NCBI RefSeq assembly: GCF_009707365.1
Contig: NZ_CP046122.1
Location: forward strand, 2,790,001-2,854,000
From: Microlunatus sp. Gsoil 973
Lineage (GTDB): Bacteria; Actinomycetota; Actinomycetes; Propionibacteriales; Propionibacteriaceae
DNA: 64,000 bases
Direction: 5' to 3'
Part shown: positions 9,893-18,274 of the stretch, one piece after another
Numbering within the stretch: position 1 is the first letter of the stretch
Layout: each line of letters begins with the position of its first letter
Notes under the pieces: generated by a model
The model's database searches: none
What the model was told of the DNA's origin: nothing
Seen by the model: only the letters and a program-made list of their open reading frames with translations
Translations under genes and position numbers: made by a program

Positions 9893-10564
9893 TTAGTGCC
9901 CGTCGTCAGAGCCGTTCGGCCGGCTCGTCGGCTGTCCTGCGGCGAGGCGTGCCGCGAACCCGGCAATGATCAATTCCAGGCCGTCGGTGAACGACCGGTC
10001 GAAGTCACCGAAGAGGTAGTCGCTGGCCGCGGCGGTCAGCGGAGCCTGCTCGCCGTCGAGCCGGGCACGGCGGGCGTCCGGGTCGAACCGGTGATCACGC
10101 GCTCCGGACGGGCGGACGACACCCTGCTCCTCCAGCACATGCCCGATGGCGTAGCAGCTGATCGTTCGGTTGACCGCGACCGCGGTGCGCAGGTCGGCGC
10201 CGGCGTCGGTCAGCGACCGGAGCAACGGCTCGCCGGCGACCAGCGGAGCGCTGTCGGTCATGTAGGTGCCGCCGAAGAGACGTGCGCCGTCACGGCGACT
10301 CAACAGCATTCTGCGCAGCCCCACCGCCATGGTCCGAAGCTGCTCGTGCCAGGGGCCGGTCAGCTCGGCGCTGCTCGTTGCGTCCCTGGCCATGGCGGTC
10401 GCCATCTCGTCGAGCAACTGCTGCTTGTTCTGGAAGTGCCAGTACAGCGCCGGTGCCTTGACCTGCAGCGCCGCGGCGATCTTGCGCAGGGTCAGGCCCT
10501 CGAGACCTTCGGAATCCAGCAGGTCCAGCGCGGTGCGGACGACAACTTTCCGATCCAGCGGCAT
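9893..10564 (-). CDS. TetR-family transcriptional repressor
   Basis: 223 residues. The N-terminal helix-turn-helix is clear (GLTLRKIAAALQVKAPALYW, residues about 23-42). The C-terminal region resembles the tetracycline-repressor-type ligand domain (RDGARLFGGTYMT, then a final FDRSFTDGLELIIAGF). It is divergent from the next oxidoreductase gene, and the 88-bp spacer has two copies of one palindrome, so it very probably represses both genes. The inducer is unknown. Confidence 0.88.
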   Translation of the reverse strand: MPLDRKVVVRTALDLLDSEGLEGLTLRKIAAALQVKAPALYWHFQNKQQLLDEMATAMARDATSSAELTGPWHEQLRTMAVGLRRMLLSRRDGARLFGGTYMTDSAPLVAGEPLLRSLTDAGADLRTAVAVNRTISCYAIGHVLEEQGVVRPSGARDHRFDPDARRARLDGEQAPLTAAASDYLFGDFDRSFTDGLELIIAGFAARLAAGQPTSRPNGSDDGH

Positions 10565-10594
10565 GCCACGGATTCTGCCAGCCTCTTGACGAAT

Positions 10595-10642
10595 TTAACA
10601 GCGTTAAGCACACTGGGGACCAGTCAGCTTAACGACGTTAAG
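10595..10642. promoter_or_regulatory. Two TetR-type operators TTAAC-N3-GTTAA
   Basis: TTAACagcGTTAA (10595-10607) and cTTAACgacGTTAAg (10628-10642) are perfect palindromes with a 3-nt centre, 34 bp centre to centre. The first follows a TTGACG hexamer (10586-10591) that could be a -35; the second overlaps the AAGGAG ribosome site of the oxidoreductase. The arrangement suits repression by the adjacent TetR protein. Confidence 0.75.
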
Positions 10643-10652
10643 GAGCAGCACC

Positions 10653-11585
10653 ATGAAGGCAGCAGTCGTCCGTCAGCCCGGACGCCCACCGGAGTACCGG
10701 GACTTCCCCGATCCCTCGCCTGCCGCCGGCGAGGAATTGGTCGAGGTGCTTGCCGCTGGGATGCACCAGATCACCCGGTCACAGGCCTCCGGCGAGCACT
10801 ACGCAGGACACGATCAGCTGCCGATGGTCCCCGGCGTGGACGGGATCGCCCGCCGCTCGGATGGGAGGCTGATCTACCTCGGTGGCCTGAAACCGCCGTA
10901 CGGCACCCTTGCCGAGCATGCGGCCGCCCCGCGCCTCGCGATGCCCCTGCCAGTCGACGCCGATCCGGTCGTCATGGCGGCCTCACTGAATCCGGGTGCA
11001 TCGGGCTGGATGGCGTTGAAGTTGCGGGCAGGCATGCAGCCCGGCCAGACGGTTGCCGTGCTGGGTGCCACCGGTGCTGCCGGCCGCACCGCAGTTCAGG
11101 CGGCGAGGCTGCTCGGTGCCGCGCGGGTGATCGCGATCGGGCGATCGGTCTCGGCGCTCAGCGATGTGGCCGGAGATGTCGACGACATCGTGCGGATCGA
11201 GGACGGAACCGGCTGGGCCGATCAGCTGACCGGACCCGTCGATGTGGTCCTGGACTACGTGTGGGGCCGGCCGACCGAGCAGTTGCTCCCAGCCCTCACC
11301 GGCAAGACCGACGGTCACCGGTTGACCTGGGTCCAGATCGGCACGATGGCCGGCTCATCCGTACCGCTTCGGGGCGATCTGCTGCGCAGCAGCGATCTGC
11401 ATCTGATCGGCAGCGGGCTCGGCAGCACATCGATGCGCGAACTCCAGGCCGAGATCCCGGCGGTGATCGACCACATCGCCGCCGGGCGCATCTGGGTCGA
11501 CCCAGTGGTGCGCCCGCTCGCTGAAGTCGAGCGGGCGTGGACCGAACCGGTTCCGTCCGGACGCCGCGTGGTCTTCGTCCCGTGA
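10653..11585 (+). CDS. Medium-chain reductase, quinone-oxidoreductase-like (zinc-free)
   Basis: 310 residues, ATG after AAGGAG. It has the MDR fold: an N-terminal GroES-like domain and a nucleotide-binding motif VAVLGATGAAGRTAVQAA about residue 133, typical of NADPH-dependent quinone oxidoreductases. Zinc-ligand cysteines of alcohol dehydrogenases are absent, and the catalytic loop reads GMHQITRSQASGEHY. Control by the divergent TetR protein suggests a detoxification or redox-stress role, but the substrate cannot be predicted. Confidence 0.85.
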   Translation: MKAAVVRQPGRPPEYRDFPDPSPAAGEELVEVLAAGMHQITRSQASGEHYAGHDQLPMVPGVDGIARRSDGRLIYLGGLKPPYGTLAEHAAAPRLAMPLPVDADPVVMAASLNPGASGWMALKLRAGMQPGQTVAVLGATGAAGRTAVQAARLLGAARVIAIGRSVSALSDVAGDVDDIVRIEDGTGWADQLTGPVDVVLDYVWGRPTEQLLPALTGKTDGHRLTWVQIGTMAGSSVPLRGDLLRSSDLHLIGSGLGSTSMRELQAEIPAVIDHIAAGRIWVDPVVRPLAEVERAWTEPVPSGRRVVFVP

Positions 11586-11690
11586 TACGACGACGGACCA
11601 CTCTGCTCATATTCTGATACAGTGTCTCAAATCACGAGATTGCGGGTTGCGAGGAGCGCCTGGCACGCCGCAGAGTTACTTCCCGTACGA

Positions 11691-11811
11691 CGTGTGACGA
11701 GTGTCAGCGACAAGCCCCGGCTCGCTGGCCGGCAACCCTCCTTCCGCGGTGGGGTGCCCCGGGTGACCACACGGCCGGGCCCAGCACGGGACCCGGCAAG
11801 CGCGGGTCCTC
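11691..11811 (+). promoter_or_regulatory. SAM-IV riboswitch
   Basis: The segment matches the SAM-IV aptamer layout known from actinobacteria: a P1 helix CGTGTG/CACACG (11691-11696 with 11768-11773), the conserved core AGCGACAAGCCCCGGCTCGC then CCGGCAACCCTCC, CGCGGTGGGGTGCCCCGGGTGA, a following hairpin GCCGGG/CCCGGC, and the terminal GGCAAGCGCGGGTCC that forms the outer pseudoknot. S-adenosylmethionine binding is expected to lower expression of the downstream desulfurase-like gene. A plausible upstream -10 is TACAGT (11618-11623). No strong terminator is evident between aptamer and gene, so control could be translational. Confidence 0.92.
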
Positions 11812-11859
11812 ACTGACAGCCTCACTGACACAGGGCCCCTGAACTCGAGGAGTGCCGAG

Positions 11860-13305
11860 GTGTCGATCACCGTTCTGTCCGGACGTAGCGCCGGGCCGCA
11901 GACCAGGCAGCTCGATCAGTCGTGTACCTCGGCACCGGCCACGGACCGGCTGCGCCTTCGTGATCTTGGCGAGCCGTTCCGCCGGCGGGATGCGTTTGGC
12001 CCGCTGGCTGCAGTGACCGGTGCCGATCTCGAGGTTCCGCTGGTCGACGGCCGTTCGGTGCCGTACGCGAACCTCGACTATGCGGCGAGTGCTCCGGCGC
12101 TGGCCGCCGTGGTCGCCGACCAGCAGCGGATCCTCCCCTACTACGCCTCCGTGCACCGCGGCGCCGGGTTTGCGTCCGCGGTCAGCACAGCCCTCTACGA
12201 ACAGTCCCGCGCGACCGTCGCCGCATTCGTCGGCGCGCGCAGCGACGACCTGACCGTCTTCACCCGGAACACCACCGACGCCCTGAATCTGCTCGCCGGC
12301 GCTGTTCCGGACGGCGCACCGGTCGTCTGTCTTGACATCGAACACCACGCGAATCTGCTGTCCTGGCAGCGAAGCGGCGCCACCGTCGTTCCGGCGGCCG
12401 AGACTCTGGAACAGACTCTCGATGATCTCGAGCAGGCGGTGATCAACACCGGGGCCGGCCTGCTGGCGATCACTGGCGCGTCGAACGTGACGGGAGAGGT
12501 CCTGCCGATCCGCCGGATCGCCGCCCTGGCTCACCGACACGGCGCCAGGATCGTCATCGACGGAGCCCAACTGGTCCCGCATCGCAGGATTGACATCGCA
12601 GCCTCCGACATCGACTACCTGGCCTTCTCCGGTCACAAGCTGTATGCGCCCTACGGTGCGGGCGCGCTGATCGGCCGGGCCGACTGGCTGGACGCCGCCG
12701 AGCCGTATTTGGCGGGCGGTGGTGCGGTCCGCAGGGTCACCGTGGAGCACGCCGATTGGGCGTCGGGACCGGCTCGGCACGAGGGTGGGACGCCGAACGT
12801 GCTTGGTGCTGCGGCGCTCGCCGCAGCCTGCCGGGAGATCGATCGGATCGGGGACGATCATCTCCGCCGGCACGAGTGGCGGTTGCGGACCCGGTTGTTG
12901 TCCCGCTTGGCGGCGATCGACGAAGTCCGCGTGTTGTCGATCTGGGACGACTGCTATGACGCCGTCGGCGTGGTCGGTTTCACGATCGACGGCTACGACT
13001 CGGGGCTGGTCGCCGCCTGTCTTTCGGCCGAGCACGGGATCGGCGTTCGCGACGGAGCATTCTGTGCCCATCCGCTGGCAGCCCGGTTGGGCGTGCCGAG
13101 CGGCGCATTGCGGGCCAGCTTCGGCGTCGGCAGCCAGGCGTCTGATGTCGACCGTTTGCTGGAAGCGTTGCGCTCGCTGATCACCGATGGTCCTCGTTGG
13201 GAGTACGAGATCGTGGATGGCCGCTACCAGCCGGTCGGCGATCCGCGCCCGGCCCCCGAGTGGATCGGTGACCTGCACACGGCTCCCAGGCCCTGCGAAG
13301 GCTGA
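11860..13305 (+). CDS. Class V aminotransferase, cysteine-desulfurase-like (SufS/CsdA type)
   Basis: 481 residues, GTG start nine bases after GAGGAG, immediately behind the SAM-IV riboswitch. Pyridoxal-phosphate fold type I: HHANLLSW, IDGAQLVPH and the Schiff-base lysine Lys260 in YLAFSGHKLYAPYGAG. A cysteine sits where the SufS nucleophile is expected (RDGAFCAHPLAARLG). SAM control implies a place in sulfur or methionine/cysteine metabolism, perhaps sulfur mobilisation when SAM is low. The true substrate may differ from SufS, because no suf or isc gene is nearby. Confidence 0.85.
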   Translation: MSITVLSGRSAGPQTRQLDQSCTSAPATDRLRLRDLGEPFRRRDAFGPLAAVTGADLEVPLVDGRSVPYANLDYAASAPALAAVVADQQRILPYYASVHRGAGFASAVSTALYEQSRATVAAFVGARSDDLTVFTRNTTDALNLLAGAVPDGAPVVCLDIEHHANLLSWQRSGATVVPAAETLEQTLDDLEQAVINTGAGLLAITGASNVTGEVLPIRRIAALAHRHGARIVIDGAQLVPHRRIDIAASDIDYLAFSGHKLYAPYGAGALIGRADWLDAAEPYLAGGGAVRRVTVEHADWASGPARHEGGTPNVLGAAALAAACREIDRIGDDHLRRHEWRLRTRLLSRLAAIDEVRVLSIWDDCYDAVGVVGFTIDGYDSGLVAACLSAEHGIGVRDGAFCAHPLAARLGVPSGALRASFGVGSQASDVDRLLEALRSLITDGPRWEYEIVDGRYQPVGDPRPAPEWIGDLHTAPRPCEG

Positions 13306-13316
13306 GCCGGTATCGT

Positions 13317-13340
13317 CACCGGTGATGAAGATCACCGGTG
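13317..13340. repeat. 10-bp perfect inverted repeat enclosing the ADH start codon
   Basis: CACCGGTGAT (13317-13326) and ATCACCGGTG (13331-13340) are exact complements with a 4-nt loop. The ATG of the alcohol dehydrogenase begins in the 5' arm (13325). In RNA the hairpin would hold the start codon at the top of a stable stem and could limit initiation after the upstream gene terminates translation. Confidence 0.7.
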
Positions 13341-14428
13341 CGGTTCTCGAGCAGGTCGGCCGGCACAGGCCGTATGCCGGTTCCGGGCCGGTGACGATCA
13401 GTGAGATCGATCTTGATCCACCCGGACCCGGCGAGGTCCTGGTCCGGATCGAGGCCGCCGGGGTATGTCACTCCGATCTGTCCGTAGTCGACGGAAACCG
13501 CCCTCGCCCGGTACCGATGCTGCTTGGTCACGAGGCGGCAGGCGTGGTCGAGCGATGCGGCGCCGGCGTCGACGATCTTGGGACCGGTCAGCGGGTTGTG
13601 CTGTCCTTCCTGCCGCGGTGCGGCGCCTGTGCACAGTGCCGGACCGACGGCCGGCTGCCCTGCGGACCGGGCTCGGCGGCCAACAGTGCCGGAACGCTGC
13701 TGACCGGCGGCATGCGGCTGCACCGCAACGGCGAGCGTGTCTTCCACCATCTGGGGGTCTCGGCGTTCGCCGATCACGCTGTTGTCGATCGCCGGTCGGT
13801 GACACCGGTCGAGGAGGACATCCCACCAGACGTCGCCGCTCTACTGGGTTGCGCAGTGCTGACCGGTGGGGGCGCCGTGATCAACGCCGGTCGACCCCGG
13901 CCGGGTGACGATCTGATCATCGTCGGCCTGGGTGGTGTCGGGATGGCCGCTCTGATCACCGGGCTGGCGCTCGGTCACGGCCGGGTGATCGGCGTCGATG
14001 CGTTGCCGTCGAAGGTGGAGCGGGCCAGGGAACTCGGGGCAACTGAGGCGTACCTGACGGACCGGGCGACCCAGGCCGGCATCCGTGCTCCGATCGTCAT
14101 CGAGGCAGCAGGTCATCCACGTGCCTTCGAGACAGCCGTCGAACTGACGGCCCCCGGCGGCACGACGATCACCGTCGGACTGCCCGCACCGACCGCCGAG
14201 TCGGTGATCAAACCGCTCGGCCTCACCGCGGAGGCCAGGACGATCACCGGCAGCTACCTCGGCTCGGCCGTCCCGTCGCGCGACATCCCGCGGTTCGCGG
14301 CGCTGTGGCACCAGGGCCGGCTGCCGGTGCAGGAGTTGATCTCCGCCCGGATCACCCTCGACGAGATCAACACGGCATTGGACCGGTTGGCGGACGGCAC
14401 CGCGGTCCGCCAGTTGATCATCTTCTGA
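13325..14428 (+). CDS. Zinc-dependent alcohol dehydrogenase (MDR family)
   Basis: 367 residues. Catalytic zinc ligands are visible in AAGVCHSDLS and LGHEAAGVVERCGAG; the structural zinc site is CGACAQCRTDGRLPC (four Cys). The NAD-binding motif is VGLGGVGMAAL. The sequence is closest to the class III / mycothiol-dependent formaldehyde dehydrogenase branch in general appearance, but the substrate is uncertain. The start lies 19 bases after the desulfurase-like gene, so the two are probably co-transcribed under SAM-IV control. An in-frame GTG directly precedes the chosen ATG. Confidence 0.85.
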   Translation: MKITGAVLEQVGRHRPYAGSGPVTISEIDLDPPGPGEVLVRIEAAGVCHSDLSVVDGNRPRPVPMLLGHEAAGVVERCGAGVDDLGTGQRVVLSFLPRCGACAQCRTDGRLPCGPGSAANSAGTLLTGGMRLHRNGERVFHHLGVSAFADHAVVDRRSVTPVEEDIPPDVAALLGCAVLTGGGAVINAGRPRPGDDLIIVGLGGVGMAALITGLALGHGRVIGVDALPSKVERARELGATEAYLTDRATQAGIRAPIVIEAAGHPRAFETAVELTAPGGTTITVGLPAPTAESVIKPLGLTAEARTITGSYLGSAVPSRDIPRFAALWHQGRLPVQELISARITLDEINTALDRLADGTAVRQLIIF

Positions 14429-14471
14429 GGCCGGCGGCAGGACCGGATCTGATGCCGAGTGCACCTCATGC

Positions 14472-14624
14472 ATGTTCACCGTCGCGCTGTACTCGATCGC
14501 TTCGGTGGTCGGCGCATTCGCCTCTGGACCGTTGTTCTTGATGATCGGCGAACATCGCGCTGCAGGGTGCGCGACCGCCGGCCGGGCCATCGAGGAGATC
14601 AGCCCGCTGCCGAGTACCGTCTGA
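14472..14624 (+). CDS. Possible small membrane protein (50 aa)
   Basis: An ATG-initiated frame of 50 codons starts MFTVALYSIASVVGAFASG and has one hydrophobic stretch (residues 2-26). It ends three bases before the VOC gene ATG, which would allow coupling. No clear ribosome site precedes it and no family is recognised, so it may be a chance frame or a remnant of a longer transporter. Confidence 0.25.
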   Translation: MFTVALYSIASVVGAFASGPLFLMIGEHRAAGCATAGRAIEEISPLPSTV

Positions 14625-14627
14625 GGC

Positions 14628-15005
14628 ATGCGGATCGACCGACTCGACCACCTGGTGTTGACTGTGGCCGACATTCCGACGACGATCGCCTTCTACACCG
14701 AGGTCCTCGGCATGCGGGAGATCACCTTCGGCGACGGCCGGAAGGCGCTCGCGTTCGGTGCGTCCAAGATCAACCTGCACCAGGCCGGTCACGAGTTCGA
14801 GCCCAGGGCGCTGCGGCCGACCCCGGGGAGCGCGGACGTCTGCCTGATCGCCGAGGACTCACTGGCCGACGTCATGGCGACGCTGGCCGGTCACGGTGTC
14901 CCGATCGAGCACGGGCCGGTCGATCGGACCGGCGCCACCGGTCCGATCACCAGCGTCTACGTCCGAGACTCGGACGGGAACCTGGTGGAGATCAGCAACT
15001 ATTGA
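14628..15005 (+). CDS. VOC-family (glyoxalase/bleomycin resistance fold) protein
   Basis: 125 residues spanning one vicinal-oxygen-chelate domain: RIDRLDHLVLTVADI at the start (first metal-ligand His in LDHLVLTV), FYTEVLGM, and the C-terminal strand VYVRDSDGNLVEISNY, which contains the glutamate ligand. Single-domain members act as dimers on varied substrates or as drug-binding proteins. It resembles small VOC proteins often named virulence or biphenyl-dioxygenase-like, but the function is not assignable. Confidence 0.88.
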   Translation: MRIDRLDHLVLTVADIPTTIAFYTEVLGMREITFGDGRKALAFGASKINLHQAGHEFEPRALRPTPGSADVCLIAEDSLADVMATLAGHGVPIEHGPVDRTGATGPITSVYVRDSDGNLVEISNY

Positions 15006-15527
15006 TCACTGCACGCCGGCGCGTTCGGCCAGCCCCTGGACGTAGTAGGCCTGGCCGAGGTGCTGGGTGATGTCACCGATCACGCTGATCAGACGGACAG
15101 AAGCGGTGACCGGCGGATCCCAGTTGGTGTCAACGACCCGGCCGAGTTCCTGCTCGGTCAACGCGCCGACATAGTCACGGGTCAACGCCTGCACCTCCCG
15201 GTGATAGCCGGCCAGCAGGTCGCCCGCGACCTGCACCTGGCCGACCTGTTCGGGGCCGTGCCCGTAGCCGGTTGCGTTGTCGTCGAACGGCAGCCCGAAC
15301 CTTTCCCGCCATTGCGGCCAGACCTGATCGACCTTCGCCAGTTCGGCCATGTGATCATCCTGGACCCGGGTCGCGTGCCAGACCAGCCAGGCGATGCTGT
15401 TGGCGCCCGGGTCGGGTCGGTAGGTCGCCATCTGGGGCGTCAGGTCGGCCGTGATCCCGTCCACCAACTCCTCGACGCGGTCGAACGCGTCGGTGACCAG
15501 TGCTCGCAATGCGTCGATATCGCTCAT
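15006..15527 (-). CDS. DinB-family / DUF664 protein, mycothiol-transferase type
   Basis: 173 residues forming the DinB four-helix fold. Candidate metal-binding histidines appear in WLVWHATRVQDDHMAEL and DITQHLGQAYYV. In actinobacteria many DUF664 members are annotated as mycothiol-dependent S-transferases. It ends back to back with the VOC gene (convergent, no gap). A role in thiol-based detoxification is inferred from the family only. Confidence 0.85.
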   Translation of the reverse strand: MSDIDALRALVTDAFDRVEELVDGITADLTPQMATYRPDPGANSIAWLVWHATRVQDDHMAELAKVDQVWPQWRERFGLPFDDNATGYGHGPEQVGQVQVAGDLLAGYHREVQALTRDYVGALTEQELGRVVDTNWDPPVTASVRLISVIGDITQHLGQAYYVQGLAERAGVQ

Positions 15528-15587
15528 GGAGACAGCCTGCCACGGCCGGACCGGAGCACGCCCGGTGAGCCGGCGATTGCGTGCCGT

Positions 15588-18119
15588 TCAGCTGGTCGGG
15601 GTCAAGATCAGCGTGCTGGTCGAGTCCTCGAGCACGGCCGCCCGGGTGTAGCGGAACGGCAACGTCTGGTTGGTCGCCCACAGCGGCAGCTGGTCGTCGT
15701 AGGTCCGAGCGTAGGCGTGCCCGGAATTTCCGCTCTGGTTGATCCAGCGGGAGTCGTCGACGTCTGCCCAGTTGATCAACATCCGCATCGCCGGACCGTT
15801 GGTCACGGCGAAGCCCTCTCGGTCGTCGAAGGACAACGCATCGACCACAGCCGGCCCGCCCGGTGCCGGATAGTCCCCTCGATTGAACAGCCGATCGATC
15901 AGCCCGACGTCGCCGAAGGCCTGGTGCTTGAGCGTGATGCGGTGCAACCGGCCCCAGGACCACCCGGACGTGTCCCGGGACTGCAGCGCGGTGATGTCCT
16001 TGCGCGCCTGGTACATCGCGCTGGTCACGATGTCGTCGCGGGTCTCCTTAACGTCCTTGGTGCGGATGTCGTCCCACCAGGGGTCGTTCGGCTTCTTCAT
16101 CAGCTGGGCGAGCACCGCGTACCAGGTGTCGCCCGCCGACGGCTGCAGCGCTTCCGGAAGTTGATCATCGAAGGTCTTCTGCAGCAGATCACGCACCACG
16201 ACGTTGAAGAAGGCGGCGCCCGCCGAATCCGTCCCGGACCGCTGGTTCCAGGAACGGAGCACTTGTTGCCCCTGCGCGACCCAGGGATCGGTGATCCTGA
16301 CCTTCAGCATCGACGGAAGCAACGCTGCGGCGTACGGAACCCGGTCGTCGTAGAAGAAGCTTTCCGCCGTGTCCGGACTGATCTTGCCGGCCGCGGTGAT
16401 CCGGTTGATCAACTCCTGGCTGCGCCAGCCATAGGACTCACCGTCCGCCAGCGGATAGGGGTAGTCGGGTCGGACGATCGGTTGGTTCGCCGCGACGATG
16501 TACCCGCTGGGCGGGTTGTAGCTGTACGGGAGCTGGTCGAATTTGATCATCCCACGCCAGTCGTACCGCTTGTCCCAACCGGGTGCCGGCACCGATCCGT
16601 CGCCCCGGCCACGGATCGGGATCGCTCCGGGAAGCTGATAGCCGATGTTGCCCGATCGGTCGGCGTACAGAAGATTCTGCGACGGCGCGGCGAGCAGGGC
16701 GGCGGCAGCCCGGAACTGTCGGAAGTCGGTCGCCCGGTCGAGGGCGAAGATGGCGTCCATGGTGCGGTCCGGGGTGAGCGCGGTCCACGCCAGCGAGACG
16801 GCGTACGACGTGCCGCCCGCCTTGCCGACCCGGGCCAATTGATCATCGACATCGGACAGCAGCGGTCCGTGCCGGGACTCCCGGATGGTGATCCGGTGTG
16901 GCGACGACTGGCCCTTGACCCGGATCTCCTCGGTGCCGACGGTCAGCGGCTGCCAGCCCTTCCCGACCCGCACCGCGTCCCTGCGGACCTGTTCGAGATA
17001 GAGATCCTCGACATCGACATAGGACGTCGTCAGACCCCAGCTGATCTGCTGGTTGTGTCCGATGATCACCCCGGGCATTCCGCAGAAGGTGTAGCCGCTC
17101 ACGTCGAACGGACAGCTCGGCCCGACCCTGGTGCAGTGCAGTCCCATCTGTTCGAAGACCGACGGGATGGAGGTGGCCAGATGTGGATCGTTGGACAACA
17201 ACGCCTTGCCGGTTGTTGTCCGGGATCCCGAGACCGCCCAGGAGTTCGACCCGACGCCGAGGTCTGCTCCGCCGTCGCCGACCAGTTGGGGAATGGCCGC
17301 GATCCGGTCGGCGGTCTGCCGCAGCGCTCGCGAGGCGTTGACCGACCTCGATCCGGTCACCGGTGCCGGGCGGGCTGAGCCGGCCGCCGCATCCGGCCGG
17401 AAGGTGCCGCCCTTGACCGAGCCTTGGGCAACGATCGGCCGCGCCTGATCGACGTCGTGTTCGGGGAACAGTTCCGCGACCTGGTCGGCACCATAGGTAG
17501 GTGTCAACAGGGCCCGTTCGATCTCCTGGTCCTTGTTGGCACTGAGGTCCCAGGCCATCGCCTTGAGCCAGGACACCGAGTCGACCGTGGTCCACTGCTC
17601 GGGCTGGTAGTCCAGCCCGGTCAACCCGAGGATGTTGTACTCCAGTGAGATAGCCGAGGCCTTGTGGGTGCGGAGGTAGGCATTGACACCGTCGGCATAG
17701 GAGTCCAGATAGCCGCGAGTGGTCGGCGACAGCCGGTCGACCTCCTGCTCGGCCACCCGCCGCCAACCCAGGGTGCGGATCACCTCGTCGGTCGGCAGCT
17801 GTGACGGGCCGAAGAGCTCCGACAGCCGGCCGGCAGTGATGTGGCGGCGGAAGTCCATCTCCCAGAACCGGTCCTGCGCGTGCACGTAGCCCTGGGCGGC
17901 GAACAGGTCGTCGGCATCGGAGGCGTAGATGTCGGCGACCCCGTACGCGTTCCTGACCACCCGGACCTCGGCGTCGAGGCCCGGCAGGGAGATCCGGCCG
18001 GACGTCTGCGGATAGGACGACCGGATGGTCGTCACGGCAAGGCTGGACAGCGCGCCGACGATCAACACCAGCACGAAGATGACGAACAGCACCCACCGAT
18101 GCACCCGACGCACCGGCAC
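15588..18119 (-). CDS. Penicillin-acylase-family Ntn-hydrolase, exported
   Basis: 843 residues from a GTG start, with a hydrophobic N-terminal segment (residues 9-30) acting as signal or anchor. Proenzyme organisation: alpha part with YGVADIYASDADDLFAAQGYVHAQDRFWEMD, a linker, then DLGVG|SNSWAVSG, where Ser291 would become the N-terminal nucleophile after autocleavage. The beta part carries NDPHLATSIPS and NLLYADRSGNIGY, both family hallmarks. Such enzymes hydrolyse amides such as penicillins, acyl-homoserine lactones or other N-acyl compounds; the substrate is unknown here. It is divergent from the ruc-like gene. Confidence 0.92.
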   Translation of the reverse strand: MPVRRVHRWVLFVIFVLVLIVGALSSLAVTTIRSSYPQTSGRISLPGLDAEVRVVRNAYGVADIYASDADDLFAAQGYVHAQDRFWEMDFRRHITAGRLSELFGPSQLPTDEVIRTLGWRRVAEQEVDRLSPTTRGYLDSYADGVNAYLRTHKASAISLEYNILGLTGLDYQPEQWTTVDSVSWLKAMAWDLSANKDQEIERALLTPTYGADQVAELFPEHDVDQARPIVAQGSVKGGTFRPDAAAGSARPAPVTGSRSVNASRALRQTADRIAAIPQLVGDGGADLGVGSNSWAVSGSRTTTGKALLSNDPHLATSIPSVFEQMGLHCTRVGPSCPFDVSGYTFCGMPGVIIGHNQQISWGLTTSYVDVEDLYLEQVRRDAVRVGKGWQPLTVGTEEIRVKGQSSPHRITIRESRHGPLLSDVDDQLARVGKAGGTSYAVSLAWTALTPDRTMDAIFALDRATDFRQFRAAAALLAAPSQNLLYADRSGNIGYQLPGAIPIRGRGDGSVPAPGWDKRYDWRGMIKFDQLPYSYNPPSGYIVAANQPIVRPDYPYPLADGESYGWRSQELINRITAAGKISPDTAESFFYDDRVPYAAALLPSMLKVRITDPWVAQGQQVLRSWNQRSGTDSAGAAFFNVVVRDLLQKTFDDQLPEALQPSAGDTWYAVLAQLMKKPNDPWWDDIRTKDVKETRDDIVTSAMYQARKDITALQSRDTSGWSWGRLHRITLKHQAFGDVGLIDRLFNRGDYPAPGGPAVVDALSFDDREGFAVTNGPAMRMLINWADVDDSRWINQSGNSGHAYARTYDDQLPLWATNQTLPFRYTRAAVLEDSTSTLILTPTS

Positions 18120-18191
18120 AGCGTAACGAGTCCGGGCGCTGCCACCGGTCAGGCGCCGTCCGGCGCGAGGCTGTCGAGGAATAGGAATCGC

Positions 18192-18218
18192 TTAGCAGTC
18201 GCTATGCTTGAGTGCTAG
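18192..18218. promoter_or_regulatory. CIRCE element (HrcA operator)
   Basis: TTAGCAGTC-N9-GAGTGCTAG differs from the CIRCE consensus TTAGCACTC-N9-GAGTGCTAA at one base in each arm and keeps the exact 9-bp spacer. It lies 57 bp before the zinc-ribbon gene. A heat-shock operator here agrees with the known HrcA control of the mycobacterial Ruc chaperone gene. Confidence 0.88.
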
Positions 18219-18274
18219 CCGACCGGTGTCGCGGTCGGCTTCTCGTGACCAGGTGAGTCCCGAAGAGGAATCAG

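Noticed and set aside
15060-17378. 772-codon open frame opposite the penicillin-acylase gene
   Set aside because: Antisense to a gene with strong family motifs; its translation has no recognisable domain and is a GC-rich shadow.
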